From the NCBI GenBank assembly GCA_002440805.1, contig DJVD01000271.1, positions 1 through 7,637 on the forward strand: DNA of 7,637 nucleotides. Reading direction: 5' to 3'. The notes below the pieces were generated by a model. The model made no database searches. It worked only from the letters and a program-made list of their open reading frames with translations, and was not told where the DNA came from. The stretch's first letter is position 1; each line of letters opens with the position of its first letter. The position numbers and the translations under genes are program-made. The DNA comes from Chloroflexi bacterium UBA6265 (lineage in GTDB: Bacteria > Chloroflexota > Chloroflexia > Thermomicrobiales > UBA6265). This document shows positions 1 to 6,021 of this stretch, in pieces.

Positions 1-2
1 TT

Positions 3-635
3 GTCGGCGAGACCGGTTCAGGCAAGAGTACGCTCAGCAAGCTGGTCAATCGCGTGTTCGATGTGGATTCTGGTCGTATCCTGATCGATGGCCGCGATGT
101 GCGTGACTGGAATCTCGATTCGCTGCGCTCGCAGATTTCCGTTATCGAGCAGGACGTCACGCTCTTTAGTCGATCTATCGCCGAGAATATCTCGTTTAGT
201 TCGGGTCAGGGCGCCAGCCGTGAGGACGTTGTGCAAGCCGCCCGCGATGCCCAGGCGCACGAATTTATTGTTGAAACGGAAAATGGATACGACACCGTCA
301 TTGGCGAGCGCGGCCTCACCCTCAGCGGTGGCCAGCGTCAACGCCTCGCCATTGCCCGGGCGCTGCTCAACAAGCCCCGGATGCTGATGCTTGATGATTC
401 CACCAGTGCCATTGATAGCGCGACCGAAGACGAAATCCAGCGCGCAATGCAGCGCTTGCTGGAAGGGCGCACCACGCTGTTGATCACGCATCGCCTCAGC
501 CAGATCCGCTGGTCGGACAAGGTATTGTTGCTCCGTCGCGGCAGGGTCGAGGCGTTTGGCACGCACGATGAGTTGCTGCAGCACACGCCGCTGTACCGCC
601 GTATTTTCTCCCATTACGACGAAGTAGAGGTGTAG
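3..635 (+). CDS. ABC exporter half-transporter, ATP-binding domain (5' partial), degenerate catalytic site
   Basis: This is the C-terminal nucleotide-binding domain of a membrane ABC exporter subunit; the transmembrane part lies before the window. The frame is open from base 3 and begins inside Walker A (GETGSGKST, bases 6-32). The Q-loop Gln is at 150-152, a canonical LSGGQ signature at 321-335, Walker B followed by LDDSTSAID with the catalytic position at 396-398, and the switch His at 489-491. The residue after the Walker B Asp is Asp, not the usual catalytic Glu. In heterodimeric exporters (TM287/288, BmrCD and LmrCD types) this marks the subunit that forms the degenerate ATP site. The stop is two bases before the next gene, whose ribosome-binding site lies inside this gene's last codons, so the two are surely cotranscribed and probably translationally coupled. 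The exported substrate cannot be told. An apparent GTG start at 54 is internal to the domain and is not the true start. Confidence 0.95.
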   Translation, partial: VGETGSGKSTLSKLVNRVFDVDSGRILIDGRDVRDWNLDSLRSQISVIEQDVTLFSRSIAENISFSSGQGASREDVVQAARDAQAHEFIVETENGYDTVIGERGLTLSGGQRQRLAIARALLNKPRMLMLDDSTSAIDSATEDEIQRAMQRLLEGRTTLLITHRLSQIRWSDKVLLLRRGRVEAFGTHDELLQHTPLYRRIFSHYDEVEV

Positions 636-640
636 GCATG
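626..640 (+). promoter_or_regulatory. Ribosome-binding site of the second ABC gene, inside the end of the first
   Basis: AGAGG at 626-630 lies within the last codons of the first ABC gene, 7 bases before the ATG at 638. The preceding TAG is at 633-635. Termination and re-initiation therefore occur within one ribosome footprint, which suggests coupled, near-equimolar synthesis of the two subunits (inference). Confidence 0.6.
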
Positions 641-2470
641 GGCTGGTTTATGGACGGCCTCGATGCCGAAGACTACGACCGCAAATACGGTGATCGCGAA
701 CTGATCGATCGCATCCTCACATACTTCCGACCCGAGGGTGGGCGCATGGCATTCACCACTGCCATGATCGTCCTCAACTCGATCGCCTCGATGTTGCTGC
801 CGGTGGTGGCCGCGTGGGGACTCGATCGCATCACCGCAGATACCTTCGACGTGCAAACACGCTGGATCTGGTTCGGGCTCATTCTCGGCACCGGTGTGCT
901 CGGCTGGGTGTTCAACTTTTTCCGTGCCTGGTTTAGCGCCCGCGTGGTGGGCAACGTGGTGTTGCAACTTCGCCAGGATGCATTCGCCGCGATCATGAAG
1001 CGCGACCTCTCTTTCTTCGACAAGAATCCATCCGGCAAGATTGTCAGCCGCGTCACGTCGGATTCCGATGAGTTCGCGAACGTCGTCACGCTCTCCCTCG
1101 GCCTGGTCAGCCAGGTGCTGATGATCATTATCATTATTGCCATCCTGTACATGCGCAACGCCGTGCTGGCCACCATCACGCTGGCAATCGCGCCGGTGGT
1201 GATTTTGATCGCCCTTGGCTTCCGCCGCATTGCCCGGGAGACCACGCGCAACAGCCAACGCAGTACGGCGCAGGTGAACAGCAGCGTGCAGGAAGCGATG
1301 AACGGCATCGCCATCGCCAAGGCGTTCCGCCAGGAAGGCACCCTGTACCAGGAATTCAAACCGGTGCTGAAACAGGCGTACAGTGTTGGCCTGAAGCAAG
1401 GCCTGGTATTCAGCGGCATCTTCCCGGTGCTATTCCTGTTCGTCGGTATGGGCACGGTGGCGCTGGTCTATCTCGGTGGGGAGCGGGTGATTGATAACAC
1501 CATCTCTGCCGGCGACTGGTTCCTGTTCATGCAGAGCATTGGCATTTTCTGGGGTCCGCTCACATCCATCGCCTCATTCTGGAGCCAGTTCCAGCAGGGA
1601 CTGAGCGCCAGCGAGCGCGTGTTCTCGCTGATCGATACACCGGCCGAGGTGATCCAGGTGGCCGAGGATGATCCCGGCAAACTGCGGGGCGAGATCGAGT
1701 TCCGCAATGTTGATTTTGGGTATGAAGGCGGCACAAATGTGCTGCATCAATTCAATCTCACCATCCCCGCCGGGCAGACGATGGCCATTGTCGGCCACAC
1801 CGGCGCCGGCAAAAGCACCATCAGCAAGCTGATCACCCGGTTCTACGAGTTCCAGGGTGGCCAGTTGTTGATTGATGGCAAGGATGTGCGCACCTTCGAT
1901 CTGCCTGCGTATCGCAGCCAGCTTGGCATCGTGCCGCAATCGCCATTCCTGTTCAGCGGGACCGTCGCCGACAACATCCGCTATCCGCGACAGGATGCCA
2001 CCGATGCGGAAGTAGATGCAGCCGCGCGACTGGTCGCCGGAGGCGATTGGGTTGATTCGCTCCAGGATGGATTACAAACCGATGTTGGCGAGTATGGCCG
2101 CTCGCTCTCCATGGGGCAACGGCAACTGGTGGCGCTGGCCCGGATTCTTATCCAGGAGCCTGCCATTGTGATCCTCGATGAGGCCACCGCCAGCGTCGAT
2201 CCGCTGACGGAGGCCCAAATCCAGGAAGGGCTCGATGTTGTGCTCAAGGACCGCACCAGCATCGTGATTGCCCATCGCCTCAGCACCATCGAGCATGCTG
2301 ATCGAATTATCGTGCTGGATCGGGGCGAGGTTGTTGAAGAAGGGACACATCAATCGTTGCTGGCGGCTGGCGGTCGCTATTGTGATGTGTACAACACGTA
2401 CTTCCGCCATCAGAGTCCGGATTACGTCCCTGGTGAGGGATTCGTGGAGGCTGTGGCCACCGCGGACTAG
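638..2470 (+). CDS. ABC exporter half-transporter (membrane plus ATP-binding domain), consensus-site subunit
   Basis: This is a full-length 610-residue half-transporter, the usual length for the family. A cytoplasmic N-terminus is followed by about six membrane spans (roughly residues 37-60, 77-98, 152-171, 174-195, 256-280 and 291-315), then a nucleotide-binding domain from about 350. Visible motifs are A-loop Tyr362, Walker A GHTGAGKST 386-394, Q-loop Gln434, signature LSMGQ 490-494, Walker B with Asp514 and catalytic Glu515, and switch His546. The catalytic Glu is present but the signature is altered (Met for the first Gly), the mirror image of the upstream subunit. Pairing the two gives one consensus and one degenerate ATP site, as expected for a heterodimer. 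The ATG at 638 has AGAGG at 626-630 with a 7-base spacer. Five consecutive Ile occur in the third span. The stop overlaps the stop of the convergent MFS gene. The substrate is unknown; drug or lipid export is typical of the family. Confidence 0.96.
   Translation: MGWFMDGLDAEDYDRKYGDRELIDRILTYFRPEGGRMAFTTAMIVLNSIASMLLPVVAAWGLDRITADTFDVQTRWIWFGLILGTGVLGWVFNFFRAWFSARVVGNVVLQLRQDAFAAIMKRDLSFFDKNPSGKIVSRVTSDSDEFANVVTLSLGLVSQVLMIIIIIAILYMRNAVLATITLAIAPVVILIALGFRRIARETTRNSQRSTAQVNSSVQEAMNGIAIAKAFRQEGTLYQEFKPVLKQAYSVGLKQGLVFSGIFPVLFLFVGMGTVALVYLGGERVIDNTISAGDWFLFMQSIGIFWGPLTSIASFWSQFQQGLSASERVFSLIDTPAEVIQVAEDDPGKLRGEIEFRNVDFGYEGGTNVLHQFNLTIPAGQTMAIVGHTGAGKSTISKLITRFYEFQGGQLLIDGKDVRTFDLPAYRSQLGIVPQSPFLFSGTVADNIRYPRQDATDAEVDAAARLVAGGDWVDSLQDGLQTDVGEYGRSLSMGQRQLVALARILIQEPAIVILDEATASVDPLTEAQIQEGLDVVLKDRTSIVIAHRLSTIEHADRIIVLDRGEVVEEGTHQSLLAAGGRYCDVYNTYFRHQSPDYVPGEGFVEAVATAD
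2467..2470. other. CTAG shared by two convergent stop codons
   Basis: The palindrome CTAG supplies TAG on the plus strand (2468-2470, ABC subunit) and TAG on the minus strand (2467-2469, MFS transporter). The genes overlap tail-to-tail by four bases. No room is left for an intergenic terminator, so transcripts from either side must end inside or beyond the opposing gene. Confidence 0.95.
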
Positions 2471-3912
2471 GTCTGGGCACCTTTCGGCGTGGGCGGGTTG
2501 CCCGCGCGAATCATGCCCACCGCTGCCAGGACTGCCGCCGCCAGGAATACCAGCGACAGACTCATGCTGAGGCCGGCCGCACTCGGCTGGCTCCAGCCCT
2601 CACTCAGCGTAAACGCGAGCAAAAAGCCGCCAATCCCAACGCCAATCGCATTGGAGAACAGGTCAAGTAACAGGAAACTGCTACTGACGAGGCCGTCCTG
2701 TCCCCGCGGCGCGTAGCTAAACGCCATTGCCGTGGCGGTAGTGAAGCAAATCCCAATTCCCAGCCCGGTAAGCGCCCAACTGACCATTGAGAGAGGCCAA
2801 TGAATCCCTTGTGTGAGCAGCACATCCAATGCGATGAGGCCACTGCCGGTCACCATCGCCAGCGCGCCAAGAAGCGCCCGCCGCGGTCGACCTGCCGATC
2901 CGTGCGTGCGTTCGATCCGTGCCTGCCAGATCGACCCGGTTGTCCAGGTGAGCGATCCCACCGTAAGGATGATGCCCGACTGTGAGGATGAGAGCCCGCC
3001 AAAGGTTTTCAGCGAATAGACGACATATGTTTCGGTGATTGCGAAGCCGCCGAACGCCAGCGATCGCAACCCAATTGCTGCCGGCAACATCGGTTGCAGC
3101 CTGAAGGTGCCCTCCGGAAGCAACTGCCGCAATGTTGGGATAATCAGGACCAGGCCCAACGCTGTGATGCCGATTGTGACTACAAGGGGCACATCTCCCA
3201 GGTTGTTGCCTACGAGTCTTGCCAATGCCGCGAGATCAGGTCCCGCGAGGAAGAGGAATGTCCCCGCCGCGAGTACGATCGCCAGCGGCAACCGGCTCCG
3301 GTTGAGCTTTTCTGTCGCAGGATCCTGAACCAGGCGCACGGAAAGATAGGTTTTCCAGGTGAGTGCCCCGCTCACGATTACCAGTGGCAGCAGGCCCACG
3401 AACACCCAGCGCCAATGGAAACTGTCGGCAACTGCGCCAGCGATAACTGGTCCGATGAGCGATGGTACAACCCACGCGGTGGAAATGGCAGCGAGGATGG
3501 AAGGGCGCAGATCGTCGGCATAGCTGGCGCCAATAATCGCGTAAACGGTGCTGAACATCGCCCCGCAGCCAAAGCCGATGAGCATGCGTCCGGCCAGCAG
3601 GACCGACATTGAATCGGCCGCCGCGCACACGATCAGGCCAAGCGCAAACAGCGCGATTGCCGGGTAGAACACCTGCCACGGAGGACGCCGATCGACCTCA
3701 CGGCCAGCAAGCACGGTGCCGACAATCTGCGGAATCAGGAACGCATTGAAAACCCAGCCATACAGGTGCTCACCGTTGAGATCGGCGGTGAGCACCGGCG
3801 TGATCGTCGCGATCGCCAGGCCCTGGAATGCTGCGATGGTCACGGAGGTGATCGAGCCGATGGTCAGGGCGATGTTGTGCTTATCCCAGATTGAAGCGTG
3901 TGTTCCATTCAT
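2467..3912 (-). CDS. Major facilitator superfamily transporter (DHA2-like exporter)
   Basis: This 481-residue, very hydrophobic protein has about 12-14 predicted spans, from residue 15 to 468. Family marks include TITPVLTADL at the end of span 1 (residues 36-45), a motif A-like loop GREVDRRPPW at 70-79 that keeps the Asp-Arg pair but lacks the usual Gly, an R-x-x-x-G-x-G stretch in span 4 (109-116), and an antiporter motif C-like GPVIAG at 154-159. The length and these motifs fit drug:H+ antiporters of the DHA2 kind. The substrate is not readable. The ATG at 3910-3912 is preceded by GGAG (3922-3925) with a 9-base spacer. It is the last gene of a probable operon with the small membrane protein (72-base gap) and the GNAT gene. 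Its C-terminus is short and polar (NPPTPKGAQT). The stop overlaps that of the convergent ABC gene. Family is certain; subfamily and export direction are inferred. Confidence 0.93.
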   Translation of the reverse strand: MNGTHASIWDKHNIALTIGSITSVTIAAFQGLAIATITPVLTADLNGEHLYGWVFNAFLIPQIVGTVLAGREVDRRPPWQVFYPAIALFALGLIVCAAADSMSVLLAGRMLIGFGCGAMFSTVYAIIGASYADDLRPSILAAISTAWVVPSLIGPVIAGAVADSFHWRWVFVGLLPLVIVSGALTWKTYLSVRLVQDPATEKLNRSRLPLAIVLAAGTFLFLAGPDLAALARLVGNNLGDVPLVVTIGITALGLVLIIPTLRQLLPEGTFRLQPMLPAAIGLRSLAFGGFAITETYVVYSLKTFGGLSSSQSGIILTVGSLTWTTGSIWQARIERTHGSAGRPRRALLGALAMVTGSGLIALDVLLTQGIHWPLSMVSWALTGLGIGICFTTATAMAFSYAPRGQDGLVSSSFLLLDLFSNAIGVGIGGFLLAFTLSEGWSQPSAAGLSMSLSLVFLAAAVLAAVGMIRAGNPPTPKGAQT

Positions 3913-3921
3913 GAATACCGA

Positions 3922-3956
3922 CTCCGGCGCGTCCGGTTGTCGCGGATGCGATCCGC
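3922..3956 (-). promoter_or_regulatory. Intercistronic hairpins ahead of the MFS gene
   Basis: The 72-base gap between the small membrane protein and the MFS gene holds two inverted repeats. One is a perfect 6-bp stem (GCGGAT / ATCCGC) with a 3-base loop at 3942-3956. The other is CCGG / CCGG around a 5-base loop at 3924-3936, whose MFS-proximal arm covers the GG of the GGAG ribosome-binding site (3922-3925). Neither is followed by a T-run on the minus strand, so these are not intrinsic terminators. They could slow RNA decay or reduce MFS translation, but the short GC-rich stems could also be chance. Confidence 0.35.
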
Positions 3957-3984
3957 CGCCGGCAGGGAGGATGATTGGTGACAG

Positions 3985-4293
3985 CTAAGGGGTATCGCTC
4001 TCGGGATTGATAAACCACTCGCAGAATCGACTCCAGCTGGCGACGGTAGGATCGAACACGCCCGGCAGGCCAGCACTGTTCGGTCGGCACAGGCTGCCTG
4101 AACGTTGCAGCGTGCTGTTGGCTACCTGGTGCGGCGTTTCGTCACTCCAATCGATCGCCCACGGTGCGACCAGCACGGCCGCAATCAGGATCACAGCGAC
4201 AGCGCCCGCCACGGATGCCCACCAGGGCGAAGGCGTGTCCAGGTCGATATAGACAAACTCATCGGGTTTGGATTGTGATACTGCCGGCGTCAT
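3985..4293 (-). CDS. Small single-span membrane protein of unknown function
   Basis: I recognise no family for this 102-residue protein. It has a short acidic N-terminus, one strongly hydrophobic span with Trp at both ends (about residues 24-48, PWWASV to PWAIDW), and a C-terminal segment of about 54 residues with exactly two Cys (69 and 91). These could form a disulfide if the tail is extracytoplasmic; topology is not clear from charge alone. The gene is supported by an excellent ribosome-binding site, GGAGG at 4300-4304, 6 bases before the ATG at 4291-4293. It also sits between two same-strand genes with gaps of 37 bases (GNAT) and 72 bases (MFS). An accessory role to the MFS transporter is possible but is inference from position only. 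That it is a gene is fairly sure; its function is not known. Confidence 0.78.
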   Translation of the reverse strand: MTPAVSQSKPDEFVYIDLDTPSPWWASVAGAVAVILIAAVLVAPWAIDWSDETPHQVANSTLQRSGSLCRPNSAGLPGVFDPTVASWSRFCEWFINPESDTP

Positions 4294-4330
4294 CGTGTGC
4301 CTCCGTTTCGATTGTACAGAGGCCCTGGTG

Positions 4331-5113
4331 CTAATGCGATAGCGGCACGTTTTGTTCTTCCACCGGAATCAGGTAAATCCGCCGACTGGTTTCGCGGAAC
4401 CCGAGTCGTTGGGCGATGCGCATGCTGGGCAGGTTTTCGACACCCGTGCTCCACACTGGCACACGGCCGCGCTTTTGCACTTCGGCGGCAACAAGTGCTG
4501 CGGCTGCGGTGGCCATGCCCTGGTTGCGGAACTGTTCGTGGGTCGTCACACCAAGGTCAACATAGAGCGGGCTCCACGCAAATGTATGGGCCAGGCTAAC
4601 TATTTCACCCTCCAGCACGGCCGCAGCCACAATCGGCTTGTATGCGGACGTCTGCTGCAGTTCATCGATCATCATGGTCAGCATCGCATCGTCGTCGGTG
4701 AGCAACCGGACATGTTCGTGTGATGGCATATCGACAATTGGCGTATCTAGCACGTGATAGACATCGGTGATGGTCCGCAACGAGGTTGTGTGGCGGGCGG
4801 CGGTCACCACACGCTCCAGGTCGCTTACCATGTGCAGCGGCGTGGAGAATGTCTCCCAATCAGGCACGTACGGGATGATACGGGCAACGTCGCCAGGTTC
4901 GTGACCATGGATGATCGGCTCTGCCGGAAACCCGTGCGCCTGGATAATGAGTGCACGCGGTTGACGTATGTCGCCGACATACCAGGCATCGCATGTCCGC
5001 GAGGTGAGCAGGTGGTGGCTGATCACCGTTTCCGGCGATTCGCCGATCCACGCTGCGAGGATTGGCATATCGGGGGCGGAGGCGGTGCGCACGTGCGACG
5101 AGGTGTATTCCAT
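4331..5113 (-). CDS. GNAT-family N-acetyltransferase
   Basis: This 260-residue protein (counted from the ATG at 5113) would transfer an acetyl group from acetyl-CoA to an unknown amine. The C-terminal third is the GNAT core. It has a strand ending in FAWSPLYVDLGVTT, then the acetyl-CoA pyrophosphate loop R-N-Q-G-M-A at 196-201 (consensus Q/R-x-x-G-x-G/A), a helix, and the closing N-x-x-S...RLGF motif at 227-239. The N-terminal half (about 1-150) is a less conserved domain of the kind seen in two-part GNATs. A longer version from a GTG at 5155 adds 14 residues with no family features; neither start has a good ribosome-binding site. I prefer the ATG because a plausible promoter for the divergent gene runs through the extension. 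It is the first gene of the minus-strand set with the small membrane protein and the MFS gene, which suggests a modification-plus-efflux unit (inference). Confidence 0.9.
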   Translation of the reverse strand: MEYTSSHVRTASAPDMPILAAWIGESPETVISHHLLTSRTCDAWYVGDIRQPRALIIQAHGFPAEPIIHGHEPGDVARIIPYVPDWETFSTPLHMVSDLERVVTAARHTTSLRTITDVYHVLDTPIVDMPSHEHVRLLTDDDAMLTMMIDELQQTSAYKPIVAAAVLEGEIVSLAHTFAWSPLYVDLGVTTHEQFRNQGMATAAAALVAAEVQKRGRVPVWSTGVENLPSMRIAQRLGFRETSRRIYLIPVEEQNVPLSH

Positions 5114-5141
5114 ACTCGACAATATCTTCCCGTTAACCTTA

Positions 5142-5169
5142 CTGTCTATCGCCACTGGCCTGATAGAAT
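5142..5169 (+). promoter_or_regulatory. Candidate promoter of the Tat-exported LprG-like gene
   Basis: An extended -10 (TGATAGAAT, 5161-5169; hexamer TAGAAT matches TATAAT at five of six) lies 16 bases after a weak -35 (CTGTCT, 5142-5147). Transcription would begin near 5176, giving a leader of about 70 bases before the ATG at 5248. That would exclude the alternative upstream start at 5197 only if the weak ribosome-binding context there is also taken into account. Pattern match only. Confidence 0.35.
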
Positions 5170-5234
5170 TGCGGCAGGACTACGCGACATTCGCGAATGA
5201 AAAGCATACCCGGTATCGAATGTTGCTGGCAGAA

Positions 5235-5250
5235 GAAAGGCAAAGTAATG
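5235..5250 (+). promoter_or_regulatory. Ribosome-binding site deciding the start at 5248
   Basis: GAAAGG at 5235-5240 stands 7 bases before the ATG at 5248. The upstream in-frame ATG at 5197 has no purine-rich site before it, and would add 17 residues ahead of an already long Tat signal. I therefore place the start at 5248. Confidence 0.6.
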
Positions 5251-6021
5251 ACCTACGATCGCGGTATTTCTCGTCGCATGCACGCGGGCATCAGCCGGCG
5301 CACGTTCCTCGGTTCGGCGGCCGCCCTGATGGCGTTCGCCGAAATGACACCTGTCCTTGGGCAGGAATCGACACCTGCCAGCCAGGCAGAGGGCGATGCC
5401 GATGCGCTGGTTGTGCTGGAGGCAGCGGGAAAAGCGGTGCTCGCGCTCGATACCTTCACTTTTGCATTGACCACGATTAACGGTAGCAGCACCATCTTTC
5501 CCGGGGTTGAACTCGTCTCCGTGGAAGGTGCCGTGCGCCGACCGATTGATCTTGCCGCGACACTTACCGTGAAGGCAATTGTGCAGACCATGGAAATCAG
5601 CGCCGTGGCGGTGGACGGCGATTTCTACATCCAGGATCCGCTCAGCGGGGGTAAATGGCAGGAAGTTGGCAGCGCATCCGAAATTGCCAACATGGTCAAC
5701 CCGGACTGGATCATCGTGGCCGCCGTGAGGCTTATCAAGGATGCCAAGATCACCAGCGATGCCGATGAGCTCACCCTGGTCGAGGGCTACGTCGATTTCT
5801 CCGAATCGCTTTCCAACCTGGAAGGTGCCGATCTCTCCCAACTGGAGGAGTATCTGGCCGATGACCCGATCGATGTCGCCTTCTGGATCAATGCCGACAA
5901 CCTGATTGAGCGGGTGGAACTTTACGGGCCGATCTTCGCTTCAGAATCCGCCGATGTAGAGAAGCGGATCGAGCTCACTGACTTCAACGAACCGGTCGAT
6001 ATCGAGCGACCGCCGGTCTAG
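5248..6021 (+). CDS. Tat-exported LppX/LprAFG-family-like protein
   Basis: The 257-residue precursor has a twin-arginine signal: SRRTFLG at 16-22 in S-R-R-x-F-L form, a hydrophobic stretch to about 33, and probable cleavage near VLGQ (36-39). The mature protein starts with a Ser/Thr/Pro-rich linker, then a domain of about 200 residues. This follows the order I recall for mycobacterial LprG/LppX: an N-terminal helix, VEGAVRRPIDLAATLTV, VDGDFYIQDPLSGGKWQEVG (within 122-141), a VNPDWIIVAAV helix, a DVAFWINADNLIERVEL strand pair, and a closing LTDFNEPVDI. Those proteins carry or transfer acylated lipids in the envelope. Unlike them it has no lipobox Cys, so it should be released or held by other means. 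Two in-frame ATGs (5248, 5278) both keep the Tat motif; 5248 has the better ribosome-binding site. Divergent from GNAT; its stop overlaps that of the convergent oxidoreductase. Family assignment is from remembered pattern, not a search. Confidence 0.8.
   Translation: MTYDRGISRRMHAGISRRTFLGSAAALMAFAEMTPVLGQESTPASQAEGDADALVVLEAAGKAVLALDTFTFALTTINGSSTIFPGVELVSVEGAVRRPIDLAATLTVKAIVQTMEISAVAVDGDFYIQDPLSGGKWQEVGSASEIANMVNPDWIIVAAVRLIKDAKITSDADELTLVEGYVDFSESLSNLEGADLSQLEEYLADDPIDVAFWINADNLIERVELYGPIFASESADVEKRIELTDFNEPVDIERPPV
6018..6021. other. Second CTAG shared by two convergent stop codons
   Basis: CTAG gives TAG to the Tat-exported protein on the plus strand (6019-6021) and TAG to the oxidoreductase on the minus strand (6018-6020). 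The geometry is identical to the junction at 2467-2470, and again there is no intergenic terminator. Confidence 0.95.

Noticed and set aside
614..1455. Long minus-strand open frames opposite the second ABC gene
   Set aside because: The frames are Arg/His/Asp-rich with no family features and lie wholly opposite a strongly supported ABC transporter gene, so they are antisense shadows.
3..1880. Direct repeats between the Walker A regions of the two ABC genes
   Set aside because: The similarity is scattered at codon level, as expected for two paralogous ATP-binding domains, and is not a recent duplication or a mobile repeat.
2493..2505. GCGGG-TTG-CCCGC hairpin just past the ABC stop, as a terminator
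   Set aside because: It has only a 5-bp stem with no T-run on either side, and it encodes the conserved-looking Pro-rich C-terminus of the MFS protein.
3094..3612. Plus-strand 172-codon open frame opposite the MFS gene
   Set aside because: It is polar and Cys/His/Arg-rich with no motif and no good ribosome-binding site. The opposite strand encodes clear membrane spans.
5203..5232. Minus-strand promoter for the GNAT operon
   Set aside because: Four of six matches at each box and an 18-base spacer are too weak to annotate as a feature; it is kept only as part of the divergent-region observation.
5197..5247. Upstream start (ATG 5197) for the Tat-exported protein
   Set aside because: There is no ribosome-binding site, and the extra residues, including two Cys, are unlike a signal peptide. 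The ATG at 5248 has a good site at proper spacing.
5146..5841. Minus-strand 231-codon open frame opposite the LprG-like gene
   Set aside because: It is Gly/His/Arg-rich and has no recognisable domain. The plus strand carries a convincing Tat signal and conserved strand motifs.
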